Source: Ceratothoa steindachneri
Taxonomy: Eukaryota > Arthropoda > Malacostraca > Isopoda > Cymothoidae
Assembly: GCA_963969495.1 (NCBI GenBank)
Contig: OZ018330.1
Location: 68,024,907 to 68,088,906 of the forward strand
Reading direction: 5' to 3'
DNA length: 64,000 nt
The translations under genes were made by a program, and so were the position numbers. This document shows, piece after piece, positions 23,429 to 34,614 of this stretch (position 1 is the stretch's first letter; the number at the start of each line of letters is the position of its first letter). The notes beneath the pieces are model-generated. The model was given only the letters and a program-made list of their open reading frames with translations, ran no database searches and was not told the DNA's origin.

Positions 23429-24089
23429 GGGTGTCCCAAAATTGAGTGCGTATTTTGATAAAATTGTAGTGTTCCATGTACAGGGTGTCCCAAATTTTTA
23501 TTTGTTTTTCAATCCTTTTCAGAACCCTTTAATAATGAATAAAGAAGAGCGAATTTTTGTTGTGATAGCTCGTATCAGAGGAGCGAAATTTAATGAAGTA
23601 CGAGAAAAGCTCCAAAGAACGTTAAGAAAAACTGGACTTACAGACAACGCGATCCATTCACTTGTGAACAAATTTAAAAAAACCGGATACGTACATGAGG
23701 AAAAAGGAAGAGGACGGAAAAAGATTGGCCCCTACAAAACTGAATAAATTCGACAACTGTTGGAAAATGAACCAAGACCTTCGGAAAGAAAGGCCAGTCA
23801 GAGACTTGATATTCCCAAGATAACAGTGCACAGAGTCTTGCGTTCAACAATTATGAAAAAGCTTTTTTTGTCATCATAATTGAGCAGGAAAATAAACATC
23901 ATTTTTTTTTGTTTTTTTAATATCCATTATGAAGGGATTATAAAAAAGATTGAAAAACAAATGAAAATTTTGGCATACCCAGCACATGGAGCACTACAAT
24001 TTGAACATGATGAACATATTTCAACAAGAAGCTTTCATCAAAATTTTCGATTTCATCAAAATACGCACTCAATTTTGAGACTCCCATTA
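23427..24089 (+). mobile_element. Internally deleted Tc1/mariner-like element with long, two-part inverted ends
   Basis: The left end (23427-23470) and the right end (about 24040-24088) are inverted copies sharing the core caaaattgagtgcgtatttt. A second inverted block lies inside: attgtagtgttccatgtac at 23464-23482 pairs with the region 23984-24003, and both sides then continue into aaattttcatttgtttttca-like sequence. The left end also repeats gggtgtcccaaa twice (23430 and 23483). The ends are followed by TA on both sides. Between them is only the transposase N-terminus. The element is non-autonomous. Confidence 0.8.
23535..23880 (+). pseudogene. Tc1/mariner-like transposase, DNA-binding part only
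   Basis: A frame from the ATG at 23535 gives MNKEERIFVVIARIRGAKFN, then KTGLTDNAIHSLVNKFKKTG and EEKGRGRKKIGP, an HTH domain followed by the GRGR-type hook typical of Tc1 N-termini. After a stop (TAA at 23745-23747) the same frame continues with RQLLENEPRPSERKASQRLD and IPKITVHRVLR, a second HTH. No DDE catalytic block follows before the right inverted end, so only the DNA-binding half remains. Confidence 0.75.
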
Positions 24090-25970
24090 TAGATAAATGA
24101 ACAATAACGTTCCAGTCAATGCGTTTAGTTAAGAGTAATAATAAGAATTCCTTAATCCTGGAGTCCCTTAACCCTCTTCAGGAGCGTTACATATACGACA
24201 AGGCAACCATCCATTTCTCTAAAAAGAGAAAATTCAAGAAGCCTTTTGTATCAGGTAACGTTTAATTTTAACAGAAAAAGGTGAAATGTGAATTTTTCCG
24301 TGGATCTTCGCCTCACAGGTAGCAAGAGAATCAGGCATTTATTATACCCTCGGTGATGGTTTAAATCATTAAGTTATCCTGTGAATGAGGCTGAATTTAG
24401 TGCAGCAGAACCAAACTAACTTGGGTTTATTTAATATTAGTGTAGTCTTGTCAAATTTGTCCCATAGAAATACCATGTTGAAAACGAATAAGTTTTAATT
24501 TCTATTTCATACGTAGATTGAAATGATAAAAAAATATGTTCTATATAGGAAAAATCTATGGCAATTATATTAATAACATGGCCATCTAGATTGAAGACAG
24601 GCCATTTAGGTACTCATTCTGACAAAGTCAATACAGAACAGAAGGCAAATTCCTTAAATACAGTAAATATCCTCTATATACGAGGGATCTTCAAAATGTT
24701 CGTAGAAAATGAAATAAAATTAAAACAAAATGTATAAATTTTACTTTACAGCATAAGCTCCATTAAGGCCAAACACTTCTGCAACGATCAGACTATCCAT
24801 TTAAATAAGGTGTATAAAAATGAGGACTGAGAATTAAACAAAGTTAAAATAAGCGCTTTTACCATCATCAATAGAAGAAAAAGCGAGTACGTATCATGCT
24901 TGAGGACTGAAAAAAAGAAGAGTCCGATGTGCGTAGGTCATCATATTCTAGAAATGGTTCAAAGAGATGGTATCATCGCTTTCAAAACTGTTTTGTTCTC
25001 AATGGAGCTTAGGTTGGAAAATCCAATTCATACTTCTTTTCCTTATAATTTTATTCCATTTATCTACGAACCTTTTGAATACCTCACGTATAGTACGCGC
25101 ATTACGCCTGGCAAACGTATATAATAGTAAATCCTTAAACGTTCGTCCTGTATCTCTTATGACAGGGACAATGGCCGCAAAAAAACAAGAGTTTACAAAC
25201 TTTAGCTTATGCCGAAGAGGAAGTGACTTAATGGGGTTAGCTTCGTTTCTAACCCTACTGTATTTTTTTAAAACTTGGGCTAAATGGTTTGATTCTCATC
25301 TCTTTATAGTCTCTGGGTTTGTGCCTTGGCATAGACGTCTATGAAGGACATTTTCCTGCTTACCAAAAACCGCACTGCCGAACGAGAAAGCATCGGGATA
25401 ATAACTTCGGAAATCCGTGAAAAAGCTGTACTACAGGGATGAATTTTAAGGCACTAGGCGTTCTAAATTCTTGCCATTGTATTTATTTATTTACAAAAGA
25501 ATAAGTCAACAAGAGCAACACCAAGCTTGAAAACCAGGCACATAAGCTTCATCAAGAAAATAGAGAAGTTAGGAGAAGTGAAATGTATAGAACATAAGGG
25601 AACATACGAGTATATAAAGCGAGTAACCATAACATTCTACTACTCTATTTTTAGAGGTGTGGGTGTGGTTCGGAGGAGCGGGAGAGGGGGTGGGTTTTCA
25701 ACTCAGCTGAACCTGTGCTCGGTCCTTGCAAGAGGCGAGTCCTCACGACGGGTTAAGCGTTTCAGTGTGGTTGTCCTTTGTCTAGCTGTTCCTATGCAAT
25801 TCCGACCTGATCAGGGCAAAATTGTAGGAAATAAAACTTTTCTTAAACTAATTCAATCTCTATTCAAGGAAAATGATTGAAGGAGGTGGAACAGCCAGAT
25901 ATCTGCATTGTATGTTAATTTTTGCTTTTGCTTCCGCTAACAAGTAAATTTCTATGTGGACTTTCAAAAA
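24090..25970. other. Mostly unassigned stretch with a dispersed repeat and a possible mariner end
   Basis: Positions 24203-24280 match 60110-60187 over about 78 bases with few differences. At 24683-24712, cgagggatcttcaaaatgtt resembles the terminal repeat of a mariner subgroup, and the following minus-strand reading GLNGAYAVK before a stop could be a mariner C-terminus, but no opposite end was found. Otherwise no coding motif was seen; frames such as 25527-25880 have no recognised domain. Confidence 0.3.
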
Positions 25971-25989
25971 TCCTTAGTGAAAGCCCATT

Positions 25990-26298
25990 TATACAAGACT
26001 TCGACGGAAATTTCTATATCAGTGTTTAGAGAATGATGTGATTCCCAAATCGTTACTTCCCGCCCGGTTGAGGAATAAAAGTGAACATCCTTTTAGTCAG
26101 TTCAGTGTCCTCTCTTTAAACAAACATCTGGAAGCCACAAAAAGTAATGGGTTTTTACCGTTTAAAAAGTTGCGTAGTGTGAAACATAACTTTATACGTG
26201 ATGTACCAAGGGACTGGAAAACACCGTTGTTAGATGCCATCTACAACAAGCTCAGAAGGAAGCTACATAATCTAAACATCCACCTAACGAAAACTTAA
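25990..26298 (+). pseudogene. Possible Penelope-like element ORF, region before RT
   Basis: An open frame reads KFLYQCLENDVIPKSLLPAR, then SQFSVLSLNKHLEATKSNGF, then TPLLDAIYNKLRRKLHNL. A helical stretch with F-L-x-x-C-L-E-x-x-x-I-P-K-x-L resembles the segment that precedes the reverse transcriptase in Penelope-like elements. The frame ends at 26298 before any RT motif, so this would be a truncated fragment. The match is from pattern memory and short; another retroelement or a host exon remains possible. Confidence 0.4.
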
Positions 26299-26717
<419 letters not shown>

Positions 26718-26898
26718 CGTGAGATAAGCAATTACCTATAGCTAGAAAGATATTAGGGGGTACATTATAATCTATATCTCTCAACATTACACAATTTATC
26801 TTTAATAGTTCGAAAGCACATTGAATCTTCATTTCATTTTCCTTGTGCGATGTGTTGCATTTATTGTTACTCACGTGAAACTTTGGGATTTTGACACA

Positions 26899-26899
<1 letters not shown>

Positions 26900-26935
<36 letters not shown>
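26900..26935. repeat. (TA)n microsatellite, short
   Basis: About 17 TA repeats preceded by acacacg. Confidence 0.95.
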
Positions 26936-26938
<3 letters not shown>

Positions 26939-29139
26939 GGTACACGTAACCTTGCAAGTGTGTTGCATACAAAATCAATGTCAATGTTTTCTTGTGTCTT
27001 CCTCATGACCTTTGAGTTCAAGGATGCCTTCGGTCTTTCGAAGGTTGGAAAACGCTCTACCGCTGAATAGAAATTGGTAAGGTGCTGAAGTGAACAAAAA
27101 AACTGCTTCTTTTCTCTCTTTATCTCCCCCTCCCCCCTCCCCCCTCCCGTTCTCCTCCTCTCTCTGTCCCAACACCAATCCATCCATCGTTATTCCTTCC
27201 CAATACTTCGCCGTAATTTCGCTTCTCTCGTTTTGTAACCCTTCCCAATGGCACTCACAAACACTGACTCTAACCGCCTTGGGATCAAATTTTCCCTTTT
27301 TATTTTTCTCTTCTGTATTCACCTTCCTTATTGATAGCCCTCGCCCCTCTGATGGCTTCCCCTGCCTTCAAGAAAATCCTCCCATCCCTTTCTTATCGTC
27401 TCTACTTCAAAAACTCCAACCAATACGTTCTTGTGTTTTGTGAAATGGAAATAACCATGAGCTCTCACAATGACACAATGACTGGAGGTTGAATTAAATA
27501 AAGGAAATAAGGAAAGTGATGAAAATATGTGTGAGTAGAGCCAATTACAGCTAAATCAATCCATGTTGTCCCGACGTACATTCGTCATTAAGACCACAAA
27601 CTCCTCATAATATGAGTGATCGCTCCAACAAACAATGAACAAACAGAGGCCAACAAAATAAATTCATTCTTTCGTCGGTGGAGGGTGAGAGACAAGCCGG
27701 AAGCCATGCTTATGTCATCCGGGGAAGAGGGAGAGCGAGGGGGAGGAGGAGGAGGGGTTCGATTCTTGAACGAAATGGAATGCGATTTAAGATGATAAAT
27801 TCACGGCAATTCGACCCCGACTAAGTGAGGCCAATCGTTATCAAGAGGTAATTATAATTATTTTATATAACGTGTTGTGGAGAGTCGACGCTCTTTCTCT
27901 CTCTTTCACATCCTGGAATGGTGCGTCAGTAACCCTGGTGCAGTTGACATCTGAAGAAATGCGTGTATTCAAGACCACAACGTTCTAACGTCAGCAGGTA
28001 TATCTTCCGCACATTTCCACTTTCTCATTCCTGGCCACTCTCTTTACAAATTTTCCTTACAAACTTTCTACCAAAAATTCTCTCGTTATTTACTGCTTCT
28101 TAGTTTTAAGTAACAACCAAACATAGGATATCATCTCCTACCCCAACCTCCTCTCCCCTGACAACCCATATTCCCTTCCAAACTTTCTCACAAACGTAGG
28201 GTTGCTGACTTCTACGCCATACAAAATGTTCCACCCTTATACCGCCTTTTTGTGCCCTAATTAAGTACAAAGGTGCACATTGTTGTTTCTCACCGCCGTA
28301 CTGACGCTTCTCGAAGACTGCTTTATACGCCTGTGGAATTCTACTCTCGCGGATCTCGAAGAATCGATAAAGGAGGTTATTAAACAGTTACAACCTATGC
28401 TTTTTACCTTCCATAACACATAGAAGTGTTACTTATCTTCAAGCTTTTATTGACTTTAACAAGAACTCGAAGTCAAAGAACCGTAGTGACAAAAATGCAA
28501 AAACAAAATAAACACGATATTGCCTAGTACGGTAATAAAAATTCAGTGCAAAAGTGAATTAATATTAGACAAGTGCCCAGATGCTCGTTAAACTCTGGAA
28601 GTAGTATAAACAGTGAACACGTTAAATAAACATCAACAAACATTGTTCGCTTGGTGCCTTTAATTCTAAAGAGGGACCGATTGCCCAAATTTAGGAATAA
28701 ATGATCCAATAAGTGAACTCCGTGCTTTTTCTCCTCAAGTGATTAAATTCATTCAACCGTTAGAATCAGTGCTCCCACCGGTACGCTTCAACAAACAAAG
28801 TGAAAAACCAGAGTTTTCAATTACATGAGGTTACCACCGGAGACTTGAGTGTAAATAATTAACAAACTACTTACGCCGATCCCTTACCAAACCGTGCAAG
28901 TGAACAATCAGAAGAAATATCTAAAGGGCTAAATCCTAATCAAAGAAGAAAACTCAGAAGAAAGGTACGTGGACAAGGACATATAAATTTTCTTTATTCT
29001 ATATCTTTCCTCCCCCCCCTTATTGAACTAGGTCTCTAAATATAATTACATGCAAGTAGGCGAGTCATAATGCCCCACTCCCTTCCTTTGTCCTCTATTA
29101 ATACAATTGTAAGGGTATCATCGTTCACTAAATCCACTA
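26936..29139. other. Unassigned stretch with polypyrimidine and polypurine tracts
   Basis: A nearly pure CT tract lies at about 27105-27167 and a nearly pure GA tract at about 27719-27757. No coding domain was recognised; the Ser/Pro-rich frame at 27090-27443 arises from the CT tract. The last part (after about 28900) may be the 5' untranslated part of LINE copy A. Confidence 0.3.
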
Positions 29140-30640
29140 CACACATGCAAGGAAACTACAAGGATCCTTCTCAAAACCCTAACCAGGGAAAAGCCCAACA
29201 GAGGGAAAGTTTTTGCAACAATATATTCCCAACTCAATATTTCCTTGGTTAGACTAATTGATAATCTCCAAGGCTATGGAGCATTGTGCCAAAATGAGAA
29301 GGACGTCGAAGCCCTGACGGCACAAATGTCAGTGGAAGTTCTGAAAAATATCGGACTAGCTCCTAAAATCCCTCCCCAAATACTGACGCATAGAAGCGTG
29401 ATATGTAGGCGTCTAGACTCATGAGTCGGGTCTCATGACACCAAAGAATTTAAAAGGGAAATTGAATCCAACGATAGCTGGGCGACAGTGATTGAAGCAA
29501 TCAAATTTAGAAAACATACGCATGTCTTTAAAGTCGTATTTAATGATACAGGTATGGCTCAAAAGCCACTGAGACAGAACTTTTGGCTTTCAATGTGAGG
29601 ATCACTCCCGATCAAATAGAAAGCGAGGAGTTCACAGGGATTCAGATCTGTTTCAGATGCTACCGCATGGACGACCACCCCACAAGAGCATGTAAACAGG
29701 AGACCGAAAAATGCTCTGAATGCAGTGCGGATAACCATAATTGGAGGAGCTGCAATAGCGAGCAGAAAAGATGCCTGAATTGCGGCGGGGACCACCGCAC
29801 CCTCGCAATGGCATGCCCCTTCAAGAAAAACATAATAAAAAAGAAGAAAAAGGAAAAAAGACAGGAAGAAGAACAGAAGAGGAAAAACACGTACGCCCAG
29901 GTGGCGAAAACATCCAAGGCAGAAACAACCAAGGACAATACTGTGCTACACATGGAAAACAAAAATTCAACGCAGATTTATAACGCCCACATTGCGAACC
30001 TTTCAAGACCAGGGACGCTCAAGACTGAACTAAATAAGATGCTGAAAAACAACGGAATGCCATAAATGTGATTCTCTGACAATCTTCTATCAGAATAAGT
30101 TCCTTTAAGTTAAACTTGTTGAACCCACACAAATACAACTAACAACTCAAGCAGGGAGAAACACCTCCAACTGCATGGATCCAAGAATTGCTGCATATGA
30201 AGCAAAAAAAAAAAGCTGAAAGAGGCAAGAAACAAGAAAAACAATATCATAATGCGAGGAGATGGAAGCAGAGTCAGAGCAGGAACAAATAATAGGAAAA
30301 AACTCAGAACGTGCAGCCAGAGACCAAAAGAGTACCAAGAGCCAACAGAGGTAAAGATCCCCGACGTCTACCCCGAGAAAAAAACAACAGGGAACACTCT
30401 ATCCCAAGGAACACCATGCTGAGGCCATTACCGAGGGAATTATAAACGAGAAAATCAAATGGCAATACGAAGATCAAATGCCAGAGAACCAGGTCGAAGA
30501 GGCCCTCTATCAAAGAAAAATTAAAAACACTCCAGAAATTTTCAACAATATCTCTCAGAGTGAATTTAATAATAAACGAAACGGTAAATGCAAAACACCC
30601 CCTCAACAGGCCTCAGGGTTAAAGCAAGACAGAATAGAAG
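29140..30640 (+). pseudogene. Jockey-like LINE copy A, ORF1 (gag-like, three CCHC knuckles)
   Basis: ORF1 proteins of these LINEs bind the element RNA. The N-terminal half reads, with frameshifts, ISLVRLIDNLQGYGALCQNE, then THRSVICRRLDS, then KFRKHTHVFKVVFNDTGM. From 29583 an open frame of 160 codons contains FNVRITPDQIESEEF and three consecutive zinc knuckles, CFRCYRMDDHPTRAC, CSECSADNHNWRSC and CLNCGGDHRTLAMAC, followed by a Lys-rich linker and a YAQVAK segment. It stops at 30065. A later degenerate block with KIKWQYEDQMPENQVEEALY (about 30455-30515) matches the C-terminal ORF1 block of copy C. The zinc-knuckle section is the best-preserved ORF1 segment of the family in this window. ORF2 follows about 100 bases downstream. 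Confidence 0.85.
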
Positions 30641-30729
30641 ACTAAAAAAAAGGAAAAGAAGGTACAACCAAGGCAAAACAAAACAACAAGAAAAACAGAA
30701 GACACATTCTACACACTGGACACTACAAT

Positions 30730-32749
30730 TAGAAACTTAAAAATAATGTATATGAACGTAAATGGTTGGACAAGAAAAAGTTCCGAATATGGAAACATTA
30801 TTCAGAACCTTGACCCAGATATTATTTTAATATCCGAACACGGCATCGATACGAAAAACAAAGACATGACATGAAAATATTCAGGTACCAAGTTTATACA
30901 ACGAGCCATACAGATGAGGCCTTCGACGGAGCGGCGATAGCAATCCGAAAAGGCTTCATGCACAAACTTATATCTCAATTAGATGAGTCATACGTAGCAA
31001 TAGAGGTCTAAACTACCATAGGGCCCCTAACTATCACTACTGGGTACCAACCTCCAAGAAGGTGGTACATTCCTATCCACAACTTCTTGAAGCTGTTTGC
31101 CCGTAAAAAAACGGTGATGTTCGCTGGTGACTTAAACGCAAGATGCAGGGCCGCTGAGTACACCAGCACCAACGCGGCGGGCCGAAATCTGGAACTGCTA
31201 CTAGAACAAAACATAGCAGTGCGCATTGGACAAGAGTTCCCGACTTATTACTCAGCGAGAGGTGCAACTAAGCCCAACATAGTATTAACAAGCTCAAGGT
31301 TTCCTTACAACTATCACATCGCCCCCGGACCCTTGAAACCCAGCGACCACGAAGCATTAACCATCACACTCTCTACAAACCCAATCCAAATCCCAATAAG
31401 GAAAAGGAAGTTATATGCGCGAGCAGACTGGGAGGCCTAACAGGCCGTTTGCCAAAACTACGTCCCGGCAAGCCTAGAGGAAGCTACGCCAGAAGAAATA
31501 AATCAAGAACTAAACGACCTTACAACGAAAATATTGGAGACAGATAGAAATACTATCCCCCAAATAAAATATAAAACCCTACCAGCTTTGAAATGAACAC
31601 CGGAAATTATTGCTATTCAAGAAGAATACAGAGGCTTAGTGGACGCAATCAACAGATGGGGGACCAAACAGGGACGTCCATCAGATGAGGTGGGAAACAA
31701 AAGAACAACTCACCAGCTGATCATACAGCAACAATCAGAAAACTGGGACCGACACATTGAAGAACTCGATGAGGAAATGGACCCCAGAACGTTCTGGCAA
31801 ACAGTGAAGAGGTTCAGAGGAAAGCCAGCAAACAAAAAAGCGAATATCAAGAATCTGGAAGGTGAAGTGACCACTGAACCTGAAGAGTTAGAAGTAAAAT
31901 TTAGAGAATACTGGTCAAATATATTTAAAATTTCTCCTAAAGAGGAAGAAAATTTTGGCACAGAATTGGGGAACGAGATATTAGACCAGTTAAACGAATT
32001 AATAGAACGAACATATCCGTTCGATAACGCTACAGCGGAAAGACCCATAGTGGTCCTCGGGAAAAATATCTCTCTACTGGAGTTAAACTAATCTCTAAAA
32101 ACGTTTAAGGAGCGTGCCCCAGGACACTTAGGCTTAACGAAGGCAAACTTTAGTAACGGTTCACCCAACATAAAACAAGGACTAATTAACATCATGAACG
32201 CGGCCCTCAATACGGGATACTTTTCCGATGACTGGAAAATATAAAAAATGTTATTCATTCCTAAGTTGGGGAAGTCATCAATCTCCCCAGCAGACTACCA
32301 CCTGATCTCTCTCCTCGAATTTGGAGGAAAGATTTTCGAAAAAATCATCGCCAACAGAGTGCAATCCTACCTGGAAGCCAACAACCTGCACAATCGTCAA
32401 CAGCATGGATTTAGAAGGCAGAGAGGTACGGACACAGCACTGGCGATGATAACGAAGAAATTAGCCCAAATAGAAAAAGAGAAGAAGCACGCTGATCTAA
32501 TATTGAGGGACGTCAAGAAAAGCATTCGACAAAGTGTGGCGCAGAGGACTACAGTTCAAGATCCTCCAACTGGGACTTAATCCCAGATTGGAGAAAATAG
32601 CCTGTGATTACTTCATGGACAGAAGAGCATTCATCAAGATCGGGGAGTACCAAGGACTAGAATTTCAACTGGAAAAGGGCGTTCCCCAAAGTGGCTGTTT
32701 GAGTCCACTGCTTTACTCGATATTCATAGAATTTGATCAAATTTATTAA
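30730..32749 (+). pseudogene. Jockey-like LINE copy A, ORF2 (endonuclease and partial RT)
   Basis: The start reads IMYMNVNGWTRKSSEYGNII, then DIILISEHGID, the first block of the APE endonuclease. After a frameshift the domain continues with GAAIAIRKGF, ITTGYQPPRRWY, and at 31087-31440 VMFAGDLNARCRAAEY, TKPNIVLTSSRFPYNYH and KPSDHEALT (the S-D-H catalytic block). The linker region is open at 31639-32091. RT begins at 32248 with LISLLEFGGKIFEKII and NRQQHGFRRQRGTDTALAMI. A one-base shift near 32520 interrupts motif A (LRDVKK, then AFDKVW-like), followed by motif B KGVPQSGCLSPLLYSIF. The sequence ends at a (TA)n tract before the Y/FADD motif, so the palm core is truncated. Confidence 0.88.
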
Positions 32750-32754
32750 ATAAT

Positions 32755-32756
<2 letters not shown>

Positions 32757-32806
<50 letters not shown>
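32757..32806. repeat. (TA)n microsatellite truncating LINE copy A
   Basis: About 24 TA repeats stand exactly where copy A loses similarity, between RT motif B and the expected motif C. Confidence 0.97.
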
Positions 32807-32807
<1 letters not shown>

Positions 32808-33370
32808 TAGACTAACACAAATGTTAGAAAACTTTAAAGGCTTTGAAGCCAAATTAACAAAGATGTAAGTAAAACAACAAATACACTAACGAAAAGAAAC
32901 ACAGAGATACCCTTTCCCTATGGACCTATCTTATCTATCCCTTATTCCCAAGTTTCACCACTAAACTTTTCACTAACTAACTAACTATTTCTCTATCTAT
33001 CTAATTTCTCCACTTTTTATGTCCAATGTCTAATGTTCAATAAAAAAACACAAACGAGGCCCCCCCCCCCGGGTAAAGGAAGTTGATTCGACCTTCATCC
33101 ATCATCAAGTCCGCCATAATTTACCCCTTGGAAGGATCCCTTCCCGGGCTCATCCCTCCATCATCCATCACCTCATAAATTGCAGTACTGGTTCACGGAG
33201 GCACGGGACCGCACTACGGTGGGGAACACCTCTTTTCTGAATTTACATCTCGCTCACCTAATCACATACCACTCACATTAAACTCATACACATAACACAA
33301 TTCGAGAAAGAATACTAGGAAAAAAGAAGAGGACCAACGTGAAACAAGGACCCCCGCCCTTTCAGGGAAG
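32807..33370 (+). other. Junction: LINE 3' tail followed by copy B 5' untranslated region
   Basis: The first half (to about 33050) is G-poor and ends with aataaaaaaaca, like the 3' tails after copies B and C. A C11 run at about 33060-33070 opens the next block. This block shares catccatcatcaag...cccttcccgggctcatc with the leader of copy C (about 38100-38165), so it is the 5' untranslated region of copy B. No gene is present. Confidence 0.55.
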
Positions 33371-34575
33371 ATGGATACAACGAAGAGAGTCGCCCTCCGG
33401 CGGCTCTTTGGCATGCAGTTTCGGCTAAAGCTCAGGTGTGCCTGGTTCTATTTATGGAACTTAAGGTTGCATTGATCCGTTTTATCGACGAAACCAACGG
33501 TTACATAGCCCTCTGCCTGGAAACGAAGGACATGGACGAAATAGTCCTCCCGAGAAACGGAAGCCCTAAAGAAGATCTAGCTTGAGGCAAGAATCTCCCC
33601 ACTCCCCCAAGTGGCGAGCGATAGGAGTGTCATCTGCCGTAAGATCGAAAACTGGATTGTTGAAAGAACAACAGAGGAAATCAAGAGAGAGATTGAAGAT
33701 CAAAACCCATGGGCGAAGATTAAGGAATTAATCAAATTTAATAACCACACCCATGTGTTTAAAATGACGCACCAGACGACCGAAATGACACAAAAAAAAA
33801 AAGATATGGGCTCCTAGGTTTCAGCATGAGGATCCCATCGGAAAACATCAAACAGAAAAAATTCCATAATATCCAAATGTGCTTTTCCTGTTACAAACTG
33901 GAGAGTCATACAAGCCACTCTTGCTCCAACAAGGATAAGAAGCTATGCTCAGAATGCGGGGAAGAGGGACATAAGTTTAAAGAATGTGCCTCAACAACAA
34001 AATGTGCCTAAATTGCAACGGTGACCACCGAACATTAGCACTGAATTGCCCCAGAAGAAAAGAAATAATAAAAAAGAAGGAAGAAGAAGCTCGAGCCCGT
34101 AGTACACAAAGCTATGTGGCCGCAGCATCTAGAACCATCACGAGTCATAAACCAACCTACGATGCAACTTAACTACGAATTGAGCTCGAGGAATCTCGCA
34201 TGCGTCATGCACGCCCATATCGCTAACATGAGAATCCCAGGAAGCTACGAGAGTGAACTCAATTCACCCAAATCGCCGGCCTCACTAAAAATAATCAATA
34301 TAACAACAGCCTCATCCTTACGACCACAAAAATAAGAAAAGCAGGCAACATATGAGGAAGATTCAGATGATTCCGAGGAAGTGTCATCAAGCACCTAGCA
34401 ACCCGAAATAAAAGAGAAAGAACCAAGAACGAGATCTCAGAGGGCCTCCAGGAGTAAATTAAAGACTCCCAGCGCACCCAGAAAACAATTACCAAAGATG
34501 AACAAGGGCATGAAAGTAATCCACGAAGAAACAAACAAAAATTCATCCCCTACTTCTTCTTAAGGTCCCTAACAG
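33371..34575 (+). pseudogene. Jockey-like LINE copy B, ORF1
   Basis: The ATG at 33371 begins MDTTKRVALRRL, matching the ORF1 starts of copies C and E. The middle carries SDRSVICRKIENWIVERTTE, then HTHVFKM. The zinc-knuckle block at 33826-34060 reads IPSENIKQKKFHNIQ, CFSCYKLESHTSHSC and CSECGEEGHKFKEC, with a frameshift before CLNCNGDHRTLALNC. A Lys/Glu-rich segment and SYVAAASRT follow. Several frameshifts and stops show it is inactive. ORF2 begins within about 100 bases downstream. Confidence 0.82.
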
Positions 34576-34614
34576 GGACCCCAAACTGAAGAAGCGGTAT
34601 ATTAGTCCTCATAA

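Noticed and set aside
27090..27443. Ser/Pro/Phe-rich frame of 117 codons
   Set aside because: Its composition comes from the CT tract; no domain or start context supports it.
29660..29962. Minus-strand frame rich in Phe, Cys and Ser across LINE A ORF1
   Set aside because: It is the antisense shadow of the zinc-knuckle and Lys-rich region.
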